This document shows, in pieces, positions 34,607 through 43,015 of a DNA stretch of 64,000 nt. Source of the stretch: Candidatus Binatus soli (GTDB lineage: Bacteria; Desulfobacterota; Binatia; Binatales; Binataceae). The notes below the pieces were generated by a model. It saw only the letters and a list, made by a program, of their open reading frames with translations. It searched no databases and was not told the origin of the DNA. The position numbers and the translations under genes were made by a program. The first letter of the stretch is position 1. Each line of letters begins with the position of its first letter. The stretch spans positions 1 through 64,000 of the forward strand of contig DLMJ01000019.1 of the NCBI GenBank assembly GCA_002479255.1, read 5' to 3'.

Positions 34607-35439
34607 TGGCCGACAAAAAGGAAAAGCCCGACAAGACGGAGCAGGCCGCCAAGGCCGAACAGACCGCCAAGTCCGATCAGGCGGCCAAGGCCAAGCGCGA
34701 AGGCAAGGCCCGCCAGGCTCAGTCCAAGCAAGCGGCCGAAGAAGCCAAGGCCGCGGCTGCGGCGCCGCTGCCGCCCGAGCCCAAGCTGCCGGCCCGGCTG
34801 CGCGTTCGGTTCGACAACGAGATCGCGCCGGCGCTGATGCGCGAGCTGAAGATCGACAACAAGATGCGGGTGCCGCGGCTTGAGAAGATCACGATTAACA
34901 TGGCGCTCCAGGAAGCGCGCGACAACGTCAAGATTCTCGACTCCGCGCTCGAAGAGCTCAAGGTGATCGCCGGGCAGAAGCCGGTGCTGACGCGCGCGCG
35001 CAAGGCGATATCGAACTTCAAGCTCCGCCAGGGGATGCCGATTGGCGTGATGGTAACGCTGCGGCGCGAAAAGATGTGGGAGTTTTTCGACCGGCTGGTG
35101 AATATCTCGCTGCCGCGCGTGCGCGACTTCCGCGGGGTCAGCGACAAGGCCTTCGACGGCCGGGGCAACTACTCGCTCGGGCTGAAGGAACATACGATTT
35201 TTCCCGAACTCAACCTCGACAAGGTCGAGAAGGTGAAGGGTTTGACAATTTCGATCACGACCACGGCGCGCAGCGACTTCGAGGGGCTGACGCTCCTGCG
35301 CGCGCTCGGGATGCCGATGCGCGGAGCGGCGGAGCGCGAGGCGGACGCGGCCAAGGCCGCAGCCGCCGTGCAGGCCCACGCCGCCGCCGCCGCCGCCAAG
35401 GCCGCAGCCGCCGCGCCGACGCCGGCGCAGGGGACATAA
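34606..35439 (+). CDS. rplE: 50S ribosomal protein uL5 with long N- and C-terminal extensions
   Basis: The uL5 core (LKIDNKMRVPRLEKITINM, LRQGMPIGVMVTLRREKMWEF, HTIFPELNLDK) occupies about residues 62-240 of 277; the usual protein is about 180. Before it lies a 60-residue Lys/Ala/Gln/Glu-rich region and after it a 37-residue Ala-rich tail containing repeated AAKAAA units, probably disordered or helical. ATG 34606 overlaps the rplX stop and there is no alternative ATG close to the core, so the N-terminal part should be translated. uL5 binds 5S rRNA and contacts P-site tRNA; extensions at both ends are unusual. Confidence 0.93.
   Translation: MADKKEKPDKTEQAAKAEQTAKSDQAAKAKREGKARQAQSKQAAEEAKAAAAAPLPPEPKLPARLRVRFDNEIAPALMRELKIDNKMRVPRLEKITINMALQEARDNVKILDSALEELKVIAGQKPVLTRARKAISNFKLRQGMPIGVMVTLRREKMWEFFDRLVNISLPRVRDFRGVSDKAFDGRGNYSLGLKEHTIFPELNLDKVEKVKGLTISITTTARSDFEGLTLLRALGMPMRGAAEREADAAKAAAAVQAHAAAAAAKAAAAAPTPAQGT
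35350..35413 (+). repeat. Direct repeat of 19 bases in the rplE tail
   Basis: GCCAAGGCCGCAGCCGCCG occurs at 35350-35368 and again at 35395-35413, separated by a run of GCC triplets. It encodes the repeated AKAAAA of the tail and points to expansion by slippage. Confidence 0.8.
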
Positions 35440-35450
35440 GGAATAGTTGA

Positions 35451-35636
35451 ATGGCGAAAATGTGCCTGCGGGTTAAGGCAACCCGTAAACAAAAGTTCAA
35501 AGTGCGCCAGTACAACCGCTGTCCGCTATGCGGCCGCTCGCGCGCGTACTATCGGCGGTTCAAAATGTGCCGCCTTTGCCTGCGCAAACTGGCGCTCGAC
35601 GGCAAGTTGCCGGGCGTGATCAAGGCGAGCTGGTAA
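35451..35636 (+). CDS. rpsZ: 30S ribosomal protein uS14, zinc-binding type
   Basis: A 61-residue short uS14 with the zinc ribbon C24-x2-C27...C40-x2-C43 (NRCPLCGRSRAYYRRFKMCRLCLRKLA). This is the C+ form; the longer zinc-free type is not seen. Completes the head near uS3 and uS10. Eleven bases after rplE, 12 before rpsH. Confidence 0.96.
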   Translation: MAKMCLRVKATRKQKFKVRQYNRCPLCGRSRAYYRRFKMCRLCLRKLALDGKLPGVIKASW

Positions 35637-35648
35637 GAGAGACGAATT

Positions 35649-36047
35649 ATGTCGCAGACCGATCCGATTGCAGAACTGCTTACGCGAATCCGCAATGCGA
35701 TGCGCGCGCGGTACAATGAACTCACGGTGCCCCATTCACGGCTGCGCGAAGCAATTTGCCGGGTGCTGATGGCCGAAGGTTTCCTCGGCGGGGTCGAAGT
35801 CGGCGGCGAAGTGCCCAAGAAGATGCTGGCGCTCAAACTTCGTTACTCGCCGACCCGCGAATCCGTGATCCGCGGAATCGACCGCATCAGCAAGCCGAGC
35901 AATCGGCGCTACGCGGGCGCCGCGGAGATCGGCAAGGTGCGCGGCGCGATGGGCGTGCAAATCGTATCGACGCCGCTCGGCGTGATGACCGGACGCGAGG
36001 CGCGGCGCAGGAAAGTCGGCGGCGAAATCCTCTGCAGGGTTTGGTGA
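35649..36047 (+). CDS. rpsH: 30S ribosomal protein uS8
   Basis: A 132-residue uS8: TDPIAELLTRIRNAMRARY start and the C-terminal STPLGVMTGREARRRKVGGE RNA-binding block. In E. coli it represses the spc operon by binding its own mRNA; no matching structure was identified at the nearby rplE start. Confidence 0.96.
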   Translation: MSQTDPIAELLTRIRNAMRARYNELTVPHSRLREAICRVLMAEGFLGGVEVGGEVPKKMLALKLRYSPTRESVIRGIDRISKPSNRRYAGAAEIGKVRGAMGVQIVSTPLGVMTGREARRRKVGGEILCRVW

Positions 36048-36053
36048 TCAGCG

Positions 36054-36605
36054 ATGTCGCGGATAGGAAGACTGCCGATTCATCTGGATAAGAGCGTCAA
36101 GGCTTCGGTCGCCGACGGGACGCTTAAAGTCGAGGGCCCCAAGGGCAAGCTCGAGCTCAGGCTTCATCCCGGCTTCAGCGCCGAGATCAAGGACTCGGAA
36201 ATCGTCGTGAAGCGGCCGGGCGATACCAGCGAAGATCGCGCCATCCATGGTCTCATGCGCAAGTTGGTCGCCAACATGGTCGAGGGCGTCGGCAAGGGCT
36301 TTACCCGCGTGCTCGAGATAAACGGCGTCGGCTACCGCGCGGAAGCCAAGGGCAATCAAGTCAACCTGACGCTGGGCTATTCGCATCCGATCGTCTATCA
36401 GCTTCCGCCCGGGGTCACGGCCAAAGTCGAGAAACAGGTGACGGTGACCCTCGAGAGCGCCGACCGTCAACTGCTCGGGACGGTCGCGGCGCAGATTCGC
36501 GAACTCAGGCCGCCCGAACCGTACAAGGGCAAGGGAATCAAGTACGCGACCGAAACGATTCGCCGCAAGGCCGGCAAGGCCGCGGCGGGCTCCACATCGG
36601 CATAA
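36054..36605 (+). CDS. rplF: 50S ribosomal protein uL6
   Basis: A 183-residue uL6 with two repeated domains; MSRIGRLPI start and the C-terminal LRPPEPYKGKGIKYATE signature. Lies near the sarcin-ricin loop and the L7/L12 stalk base. Six bases after rpsH, 15 before rplR. Confidence 0.97.
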   Translation: MSRIGRLPIHLDKSVKASVADGTLKVEGPKGKLELRLHPGFSAEIKDSEIVVKRPGDTSEDRAIHGLMRKLVANMVEGVGKGFTRVLEINGVGYRAEAKGNQVNLTLGYSHPIVYQLPPGVTAKVEKQVTVTLESADRQLLGTVAAQIRELRPPEPYKGKGIKYATETIRRKAGKAAAGSTSA

Positions 36606-36620
36606 AGGTTGGTTGCGATT

Positions 36621-36983
36621 ATGGCTGTAGAGCGATCAGAAAAACGCAAGCTGCGCCAGCGCCGGGTGCGGCGCAAGGCGGTCGGCAATGATCAGCGCCC
36701 GCGGCTCTCGGTCTTCCGCTCGCTGCATCATATTTACGTCCAGGTTATCTCCGACCAGAGCGGACGTACGCTGGCCGCGGCTTCGACCGCCACCGCCGGC
36801 GTGCGCGAGGGGCTCAAGAGCAAGCGCAACCTCGCGGCCGCCAAGGCCGTGGGCAAGGCGATTGCCGAGCGATGCCTTCAAAGCGGGATTTCGAGCGTCG
36901 TGTTCGACCGAAACGGATTTCTCTATCACGGCCGCGTCAAGGCGCTGGCCGATGCGGCGCGCGAAGCGGGGTTAAAATTTTGA
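36621..36983 (+). CDS. rplR: 50S ribosomal protein uL18
   Basis: A 120-residue uL18 that binds 5S rRNA with uL5. RLSVFRSLHHIYVQVI and the C-terminal VFDRNGFLYHGRVKALADAAREAGL are standard. I use ATG 36621; a TTG four codons earlier is possible. Its TGA overlaps the TTG start of rpsE. Confidence 0.95.
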   Translation: MAVERSEKRKLRQRRVRRKAVGNDQRPRLSVFRSLHHIYVQVISDQSGRTLAAASTATAGVREGLKSKRNLAAAKAVGKAIAERCLQSGISSVVFDRNGFLYHGRVKALADAAREAGLKF

Positions 36984-37525
36984 ACGGCAGGCAACGAACG
37001 CTAAGAGAAAGCGCTATTACGCAGCGAATCGATCCGCAGGGCCTCGAGATCAAAGAGAAGGTCGTGCATATCAACCGCGTCGCGAAGGTCGTCAAGGGCG
37101 GACGGCGCTTCAGCTTCAGCGCGCTGGTGGTCGCAGGCGATCATAACGGGCTGGTTGGATTCGGGTTGGGCAAGGCCAACGAAGTGCCCGAGGCGATTCG
37201 CAAGGGCGTCGATCGGGCCAAGAAAAGCCTGGTGCGCGTGCCGATTCAGGACGGTACGATTCCGCACGAAGTGGTCGGACGTTTCGGCGCGGGCCGGGTT
37301 GTGCTGCGGCCGGCGGCCGAGGGCACCGGAGTGATCGCGGCGGGCGGAGTGCGCGCGGTGGTCGAGCTGGCGGGAATCCGCAATATTTTGACCAAGCGGC
37401 TGGGGTCGTCGAATCCTCACAACCTGGTGAGAGCGACGCTCGAGGCGCTAGCCGAACTGCGCAGCATGCAGGATATTAATCGGCTTCGCGGACGCACGCC
37501 GAATCATCCCGAAGCGGCGGCGTGA
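36980..37525 (+). CDS. rpsE: 30S ribosomal protein uS5
   Basis: A 181-residue uS5. Conserved: KVVHINRVAKVVKGGRRF, GLGKANEVPEAIRKG and HNLVRATLEAL. The only start that gives a normal N-terminus is TTG 36980, which overlaps the rplR stop (TTGA) and has GCGGGG about 8 bases upstream; there is no ATG before the conserved domain. uS5 sits at the mRNA entry and affects decoding fidelity. Confidence 0.94.
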   Translation: MNGRQRTLRESAITQRIDPQGLEIKEKVVHINRVAKVVKGGRRFSFSALVVAGDHNGLVGFGLGKANEVPEAIRKGVDRAKKSLVRVPIQDGTIPHEVVGRFGAGRVVLRPAAEGTGVIAAGGVRAVVELAGIRNILTKRLGSSNPHNLVRATLEALAELRSMQDINRLRGRTPNHPEAAA

Positions 37526-37553
37526 TCGAGGTTTACCGTGATCGAGGAATACG

Positions 37554-37736
37554 ATGTCCGATAAAATTCGCGTGAAACTCGTCGGCAGTCCGATCAGCAC
37601 CACCCGGCGCGTCCGCGAGACGGTCAAGGGGCTGGGCTTGGGCAAAGTCGGAAGCGTGCGCGAGCTCAAGCGCAGCGCCGCGGTCGAAGGGATGCTCAAG
37701 CGTCTGAAGCACCTGGTGGTCGAGCTCAAGGATTAG
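37554..37736 (+). CDS. rpmD: 50S ribosomal protein uL30
   Basis: A 60-residue uL30: IRVKLVGSPISTTRRVRETVKGLGLGKVGSVRELKRS-type pattern (given by its ends), normal length. Present in the spc operon between rpsE and rplO as usual; some lineages lack it. Confidence 0.94.
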   Translation: MSDKIRVKLVGSPISTTRRVRETVKGLGLGKVGSVRELKRSAAVEGMLKRLKHLVVELKD

Positions 37737-37744
37737 GCTCAGTC

Positions 37745-38212
37745 ATGGATTTGAAGGATTTGAAACCGTCCCCCGGCTCGACGCATCGCAAACGCCGCGT
37801 CGGCAGGGGAATCGGCTCCGGCCACGGCAAGACCGCAGGCCGCGGGCATAAGGGACTGGGCGCGCGCTCGCACGGCAACACGCCGCCGAGTTACGAAGGC
37901 GGCCAGATGCCGCTGCAGCGACGGTTGCCCAAGCAGGGTTTTCGACGCACGCTGAAGAACCAGGCGCGCCGCGACGAATTCGCGATTGTGAACCTGTCGC
38001 GGCTGGGCGATTTCGCCGACGGCGTCCTGATCGATGCGGCCGCGCTCGCCGCGCGCGGACTGATTCCCGCCGGACGGAAGGTCAAGGTTTTAGGCGACGG
38101 CGATCTGAAGAGTAAGATTAAAGTGCGCGCGGATGCGTTCTCGAAAAGCGCGCTGGACAAAATCGCCGCCGCCGGCGGCGTCGCGGAGTTGGTAACGTCC
38201 ACCGAAAGCTAG
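37745..38212 (+). CDS. rplO: 50S ribosomal protein uL15
   Basis: A 155-residue uL15. The glycine-rich, basic N-terminal extension (KRRVGRGIGSGHGKTAGRGHKG, about residues 17-38) that threads into 23S rRNA is complete, followed by the globular domain. Ends directly against the ATG of secY with no gap. Confidence 0.96.
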   Translation: MDLKDLKPSPGSTHRKRRVGRGIGSGHGKTAGRGHKGLGARSHGNTPPSYEGGQMPLQRRLPKQGFRRTLKNQARRDEFAIVNLSRLGDFADGVLIDAAALAARGLIPAGRKVKVLGDGDLKSKIKVRADAFSKSALDKIAAAGGVAELVTSTES

Positions 38213-39520
38213 ATGCTGGATGGGTTTTCAAACGCCTCGCGCATCCCGGAGTTGCGCCGCCGGCTGGTATTCACGGCTTTTATGCTGGCCGTTTACCGCG
38301 TCGGCGTGGCCGTGCCTACACCCGGCATCGACGGGCAGGCGCTCGCGTCGTTTTTCGACGCGGCCAGCGGCACGCTGTTCGGATGGGTCAACCTGTTTTC
38401 GGGCGGCGCGCTGGAGCGCTTCTCGGTCCTGGCGCTCGGCATCATGCCCTACATCTCGGTCGCGATCGTCCTTGACCTGCTGAAAATCGCGTCGCCCTAT
38501 CTCGACGAGCTTTACAAGGAAGGCGAGGCGGGCCGGCGCAAGATAACCCAGTACACGCGCTACGGCACGGTGGCTCTGGCGCTGTTTCAGGGCACGATGA
38601 TCGCGTTCTCGCTCGAAAAGATTCAGGCGCCCGGCGGCGGCAGTATCGTTTACAATCCCGGACCGGGGTTTATCGTGATGACGGTGCTCACCGTCACGGC
38701 GGGCACGATGTTCCTGATGTGGATCGGCGAGCAGATTACCGAGCGCGGAATCGGCAACGGCATCTCGCTGATCATCATGGCGGGAATCGTGGCGCGTCTG
38801 CCCAGCGCGATCGGCACCACGGCGCAGTTCGTGCGCGAGGGCGAAATGAGCATCTTTCTGCTCATCTTCATCCTGGCAGTCGCAGCCGGGGTGATCGCCG
38901 GTATCGTCTATATCGAGACGGCGCAGCGGCGCATCCCGATTCAGTATGCGCGCCGAGTGGTTGGACGGCGCGTTTACGGCGGTCAGACTTCGCATCTGCC
39001 GCTGAAGATCAACACCTCGGGTGTAATTCCGCCGATCTTTGCGTCGGCGCTGCTGGTGTTCCCGGCGACGCTGGCCACCTTCGTTCCATTTCTGAAACCG
39101 TACTCGAGCTACCTGACGCCGGGCGGCTTCTATTACGACCTGGTTTACGTCGGGCTGATCGTCTTTTTCTGTTACTTCTACACGTCGGTGACTTTCAACC
39201 CGGTGGACGTCGCCGACAATCTGAAAAAGTACGGCGGCTTTATACCGGGAATCCGGCCCGGGCGTTTCACCGCCGACTATATCGATCGCGTGCTGTCGCG
39301 AATCACGCTCGGCGGCGCGGTTTACGTCAGCGCCGTGTGCGTGCTGCCGACGATTCTGATCGCGCGCTTCAACGTGCCGTTTTTCTTCGGCGGCACCGCG
39401 CTGCTGATCGTCGTGGGTGTGGCGCTGGACACGGTTGCGCAAATCGAAACCCATCTGCTGACCCGCAACTACGAAGGCTTCATGCGCCGCGGACGGGTCA
39501 AGACCAAGAGGGGCGCCTAG
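38213..39520 (+). CDS. secY: Preprotein translocase subunit SecY
   Basis: A 435-residue ten-helix channel protein of the inner membrane. Visible are the plug/TM2 region LGIMPYISVAI, the cytoplasmic loop RRIPIQYARRVVGR, KINTSGVIPPIFASALL in TM7 and NPVDVADNLKKYGGFIPGIRPG before TM9. Pairs with SecE (12.6 kb) to export or insert proteins. No gap after rplO; four bases before adk. Confidence 0.98.
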   Translation: MLDGFSNASRIPELRRRLVFTAFMLAVYRVGVAVPTPGIDGQALASFFDAASGTLFGWVNLFSGGALERFSVLALGIMPYISVAIVLDLLKIASPYLDELYKEGEAGRRKITQYTRYGTVALALFQGTMIAFSLEKIQAPGGGSIVYNPGPGFIVMTVLTVTAGTMFLMWIGEQITERGIGNGISLIIMAGIVARLPSAIGTTAQFVREGEMSIFLLIFILAVAAGVIAGIVYIETAQRRIPIQYARRVVGRRVYGGQTSHLPLKINTSGVIPPIFASALLVFPATLATFVPFLKPYSSYLTPGGFYYDLVYVGLIVFFCYFYTSVTFNPVDVADNLKKYGGFIPGIRPGRFTADYIDRVLSRITLGGAVYVSAVCVLPTILIARFNVPFFFGGTALLIVVGVALDTVAQIETHLLTRNYEGFMRRGRVKTKRGA

Positions 39521-39524
39521 GCTG

Positions 39525-40184
39525 GTGCGGCTGGTGCTGCTGGGGCCGCCGGGTGCGGGCAAGGGTACGCAAGCGCAGGCGCTCGCTGCGCGGTGGGGCA
39601 TCCCGCAGGTCGCCAGCGGAGATTTGCTGCGTGCAGCAGTGCACGAAGACTCGGAGCTTGGCCGCGAGGCGGTCGGCTATATGGATCGCGGGCAGCTGGT
39701 CCCCGACAAATTGGTGTTGAAGATGATCGCGGAGCGGCTGCGAAAAAAAGACGCCCGCGACGGATTTATCCTCGATGGATTCCCCCGCAACGTAATGCAA
39801 GCCGAGGCGCTGGCGGCGGGACTCGAGCGCGCGGGCCGGAAGCTGGACAAAGTTGTCGCGGTGATGCTGCCGGACGAAGAGGTCGTGAAACGGATTTCAG
39901 GACGGCGCACCTGCAGGAATTGCGCGGCGATGTATCACGTAATCTTCGAGCCGCCGGCCAAAGCGGGCGTGTGCGATAAGTGCGGCGAGGAACTTTATCA
40001 GCGCGAGGACGACGCCGAGGAAACCGTGCGCGAACGGATCAAGGTTTATCATGCGACGACGCGGCCGCTGCTCGATCATTATCGGCGCCTGGGGCTGCTG
40101 GCGCAGGTTGACGGAGAGGGGCGCATCGACGAAGTCGAGAAGCGAATTCTGGCCGCGGTAACGGGCGATCATGATTACGATTAA
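39525..40184 (+). CDS. adk: Adenylate kinase with zinc-type lid
   Basis: A 219-residue adenylate kinase (ATP + AMP to 2 ADP) starting at GTG 39525. P-loop GPPGAGKGTQ at about residues 7-16, DGFPRN, and a long lid in which four cysteines (RTCRNCAAMYH...VCDKCGEEL) form a structural zinc site. In the spc region between secY and map. Overlaps map by 14 bases. Confidence 0.97.
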   Translation: MRLVLLGPPGAGKGTQAQALAARWGIPQVASGDLLRAAVHEDSELGREAVGYMDRGQLVPDKLVLKMIAERLRKKDARDGFILDGFPRNVMQAEALAAGLERAGRKLDKVVAVMLPDEEVVKRISGRRTCRNCAAMYHVIFEPPAKAGVCDKCGEELYQREDDAEETVRERIKVYHATTRPLLDHYRRLGLLAQVDGEGRIDEVEKRILAAVTGDHDYD

Positions 40185-40941
40185 GACCCCGGCGGAGATC
40201 GCCGTGATGCGCCAGGCGAATCAAATCGTCGCCGAGATCCTGGAGGCGCTGGCGGCGGCAGTGCGCCCCGGAATCATGACCGAGGAGCTCGATAAGCTGG
40301 CCGAGGAGCTGACCTACAAAAAAGGCGCGGCACCGGCGTTCAAGGGTTACAAACCGGGCGACGTCGTTTATCCGAAGTGCCTGTGCGTGTCGGTTAACAG
40401 CGAGATCGTCCATGGCATCCCGTCGAGCCGCAAATTGAAGGCCGGTGACATCGTCGGGCTCGATTTCGGTGTGATGTACGAGGGCTTCTTCGGCGACTCG
40501 GCGCGGACGGTCGCGGTCGGCCCGGTGCCGGAGCGGGTGACGAAACTGCTGCGGGTGACGCGCGAGTCGCTCTACGCGGGAATCGCGCAGGCTCGCGCGG
40601 GCAATCGTATCAGCGATATTGCACGCGCGGTGCAGGACATGGTCGAGCGGGCGGGGTTTTCGGTCGTGACCGACTTTGCGGGACATGGAATCGGCCGCCA
40701 ACTCCACGAGGATCCGCAGGTGCCGAATTATTTCCGTCCCGGGATGCCTAATCCGCGGCTGCGCGAGGGAATGGCGCTGGCGATTGAACCGATGGTTAAC
40801 GAGGGAAGCCCCGATTTGGAGATCCTTTCCGATGGCTGGACTGCGGTGACGGCGGACGGTAAACTATCTGCCCACTTCGAGCATTCCATCGCGATTACCT
40901 CCAACGGGCCGGAAATCTTAAGCGAACTCGAAAATGTCTAA
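40171..40941 (+). CDS. map: Methionine aminopeptidase, type I
   Basis: A 256-residue MetAP-I that removes the initiator Met. The binuclear metal ligands are visible: Asp in GLDFG and GDSARTV, His in FAGHGIGR, Glu in AIEPMV and Glu in FEHSIAIT. No N-terminal zinc finger. ATG 40171 lies within the end of adk; the last 8 bases overlap infA. Confidence 0.97.
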   Translation: MITIKTPAEIAVMRQANQIVAEILEALAAAVRPGIMTEELDKLAEELTYKKGAAPAFKGYKPGDVVYPKCLCVSVNSEIVHGIPSSRKLKAGDIVGLDFGVMYEGFFGDSARTVAVGPVPERVTKLLRVTRESLYAGIAQARAGNRISDIARAVQDMVERAGFSVVTDFAGHGIGRQLHEDPQVPNYFRPGMPNPRLREGMALAIEPMVNEGSPDLEILSDGWTAVTADGKLSAHFEHSIAITSNGPEILSELENV

Positions 40942-41152
40942 GGGCGACGCGATCGAAGTACAGGGGACGGTTCAGGAAGCGCTTCCCAATGCGGTGTTCA
41001 GGGTGACGCTCGACAATGGGCACAAGGTATTGGCTCATATCTCGGGCAAAATGAGGATGCATTACATCAAGATTCTGGCCGGCGACAAGGTCACGGTTGA
41101 GTTGTCGCCTTACGACCTCACGCGCGGCCGGATTACGTACCGGATGCGCTAG
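40934..41152 (+). CDS. infA: Translation initiation factor IF-1
   Basis: A 72-residue OB-fold protein: GDAIEVQGTVQEALPNAVFRV and HISGKMRMHYIKILAGDKV are standard. Binds the A site of the 30S subunit during initiation. ATG 40934 lies in the last codons of map. Confidence 0.97.
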   Translation: MSKGDAIEVQGTVQEALPNAVFRVTLDNGHKVLAHISGKMRMHYIKILAGDKVTVELSPYDLTRGRITYRMR

Positions 41153-41181
41153 CGGGCGCGCCGGATAGAGATTGGCGAAAT

Positions 41182-41295
41182 ATGAAAGTCCGAGCGTCGG
41201 TTAAAAAGATTTGCAAGAACTGCAAGGTGGTGCGCCGCGAAGGCGTCGTGCGCATCCTGTGCTCGAACCCGCGCCACAAGCAGCGTCAGGGCTAG
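41182..41295 (+). CDS. rpmJ: 50S ribosomal protein bL36, zinc-binding form
   Basis: A 37-residue protein, MKVRASVKKICKNC at the start and CSNPRHKQRQG at the end, with the C-x2-C...C-x4-H zinc ligands of the C+ form. Between infA and rpsM, its standard position. Confidence 0.95.
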   Translation: MKVRASVKKICKNCKVVRREGVVRILCSNPRHKQRQG

Positions 41296-41308
41296 GAGGG
41301 GTTTCGCG

Positions 41309-41692
41309 ATGGCACGCATAGCTGGAGTCGAACTGCCCAAGAACAAGCGGATGGATATCGCGCTGACCTACATCTACGGAATAGGCCGGCCGAGTGCGCT
41401 GAAAATCCTCACCGCCGCCAAAGTCGATCCCGCGACCAAGACCGACGACCTGTCGGCAGACCAGCAGGTCCATATCCGCCAGGTGATCGACACCGACTTC
41501 GAGGTCGAAGGCGATCTGCGGCGCGACTTTCAGCAGTCGATCAAGCGCCTGATGGATCTGGGGTGCTACCGCGGGATTCGGCATCGTCGCGGACTTCCGG
41601 TGCGCGGGCAACGCACGCATACCAACGCGCGTACGCGCAAGGGTCCGCGCAAAGTGGTCGCGGGCAAGAAGCAGGCGCCGACCAAGGGCTAA
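41309..41692 (+). CDS. rpsM: 30S ribosomal protein uS13
   Basis: A 127-residue uS13 with RIAGVELPKNKRMDIALTYI at the start, the conserved GCYRGIRHRRGLPVRGQRTH block, and a basic tail that reaches the A and P sites. First gene of the alpha operon, 13 bases after rpmJ. Confidence 0.97.
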   Translation: MARIAGVELPKNKRMDIALTYIYGIGRPSALKILTAAKVDPATKTDDLSADQQVHIRQVIDTDFEVEGDLRRDFQQSIKRLMDLGCYRGIRHRRGLPVRGQRTHTNARTRKGPRKVVAGKKQAPTKG

Positions 41693-41740
41693 CGGGCGCG
41701 AGTGACATAGCAAGCATCAGGACGAGAGCGTTTGGAATAA

Positions 41741-42202
41741 ATGGCTGAAGAAATCAAAGAGACGAAAGCCGCGCCCGAAAAGAAGGCCGCTGCTGCCGCG
41801 GCCCCCGCTGCTGGAGCGCCTGCGCCTGCGCCGCGGCGCAAGAAGGTGCGCCGCAACGTGCCCGAGGGCGTCGCGCATGTGCACGCGACCTTCAACAACA
41901 CGATCGTGACGATCACCGATCAGCAGGGCACCGTGATCGCATGGTCGAGCGCCGGCTCGGTAGGCTTCAAGGGCTCGCGCAAGGGCACGCCGTTCGCAGC
42001 GCAGATGGCGGCGGAGGCGTGCGCGCGCAAGTGCTCGGAAGTGGGGATGCGCGCGGTGGTCGTTCACGTCAAAGGCCCGGGCGGAGGACGCGAATCGGCA
42101 GTGCGCGCGCTGCAAGCCGCGGGACTCGGCGTCATCTCGATCAGGGACGTCACGCCGATTCCGCACAACGGATGCCGTCCTCCGAAGCGGCGCAGAGTCT
42201 GA
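41741..42202 (+). CDS. rpsK: 30S ribosomal protein uS11 with Ala/Pro-rich N-terminus
   Basis: A 153-residue uS11; the core from RNVPEGVAHVHATFNNTIV through GPGGGRESAVRALQAAGL and PIPHNGCRPPKRRRV is standard. About 35 residues rich in Ala, Pro, Lys and Glu precede it, roughly 20 more than in E. coli. Sits on the platform near the mRNA exit. Confidence 0.96.
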   Translation: MAEEIKETKAAPEKKAAAAAAPAAGAPAPAPRRKKVRRNVPEGVAHVHATFNNTIVTITDQQGTVIAWSSAGSVGFKGSRKGTPFAAQMAAEACARKCSEVGMRAVVVHVKGPGGGRESAVRALQAAGLGVISIRDVTPIPHNGCRPPKRRRV

Positions 42203-42305
42203 GCAGAAATACGAACGAGCGATGAAAACGCGGGCAAGCAGGGAAATTTTCATCATGCTGTCAGCACGCAAGCGGATTCACTGAAAAAAGAAGGCGTAAT
42301 CGAAG

Positions 42306-42932
42306 ATGGCTAGGAATCTGGGTCCGGTATGCCGGCTGTGCCGGCGCGAAGGACTGAAACTCTTCCTCAAGGGAGAGCGGTGCTACAGCGACAAGTGCGC
42401 GATCGAGCGGCGCAATTATCCGCCCGGAGCGCACGGTCAGGCGCGCACGCGTTTTTCGGAATTCGCGATTCGACTGCGTGAAAAGCAGAAGGTCAAGCGC
42501 ATTTACGGAATGATGGAAACGCAGTTCTCGGCCTACTTCAAGATTGCTGAGCGGATGGACGGAATTACCGGCGAGAACCTGCTCGTGCTGCTCGAGCGGC
42601 GGCTTGACAACGTGGTCTATCGTCTCGGCTTCGCCAGTTCGCTGGCGCAGGCGCGCCAGGTGGTTCGCCACGGGCATATTCACGTCAACGGCAAGAAAGT
42701 CACGATTCCCTCGACGCTGGTCGAGGTTGGCAGTGTAATCAGCGTGGCCGAGGCGAGTCGCACCAAGAAGGTGATCGTCGAGGCAATCGAGATGGCGCAG
42801 CGCCGCGGCGTCCCGCCGTGGATGGCACTCGAGCGCGAACAATTCCGCGGCTCGCTCCGGTCGCTGCCGGCGCGCGCTGAACTGACGATGCCGATCAGCG
42901 AGAAGCTGATCGTCGAGCATTACTCCAGATAG
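42306..42932 (+). CDS. rpsD: 30S ribosomal protein uS4, zinc-binding type
   Basis: A 208-residue uS4 with an N-terminal zinc ribbon (C9-x2-C12...C26-x4-C31) and an S4 RNA-binding domain (LERRLDNVVYRLGFASSLAQARQ...). Nucleates 30S assembly and lines the mRNA entry. In E. coli it represses the alpha operon. 103 bases after rpsK; that gap contains no clear terminator. Confidence 0.97.
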   Translation: MARNLGPVCRLCRREGLKLFLKGERCYSDKCAIERRNYPPGAHGQARTRFSEFAIRLREKQKVKRIYGMMETQFSAYFKIAERMDGITGENLLVLLERRLDNVVYRLGFASSLAQARQVVRHGHIHVNGKKVTIPSTLVEVGSVISVAEASRTKKVIVEAIEMAQRRGVPPWMALEREQFRGSLRSLPARAELTMPISEKLIVEHYSR

Positions 42933-43015
42933 GGCGGAGGCATACCGATCGGCGTCCCGGTCCGTGGTGGACCTGTGTGGGCGCGGGAAATCCATCGGAA
43001 AAAAGAGCATAGACT

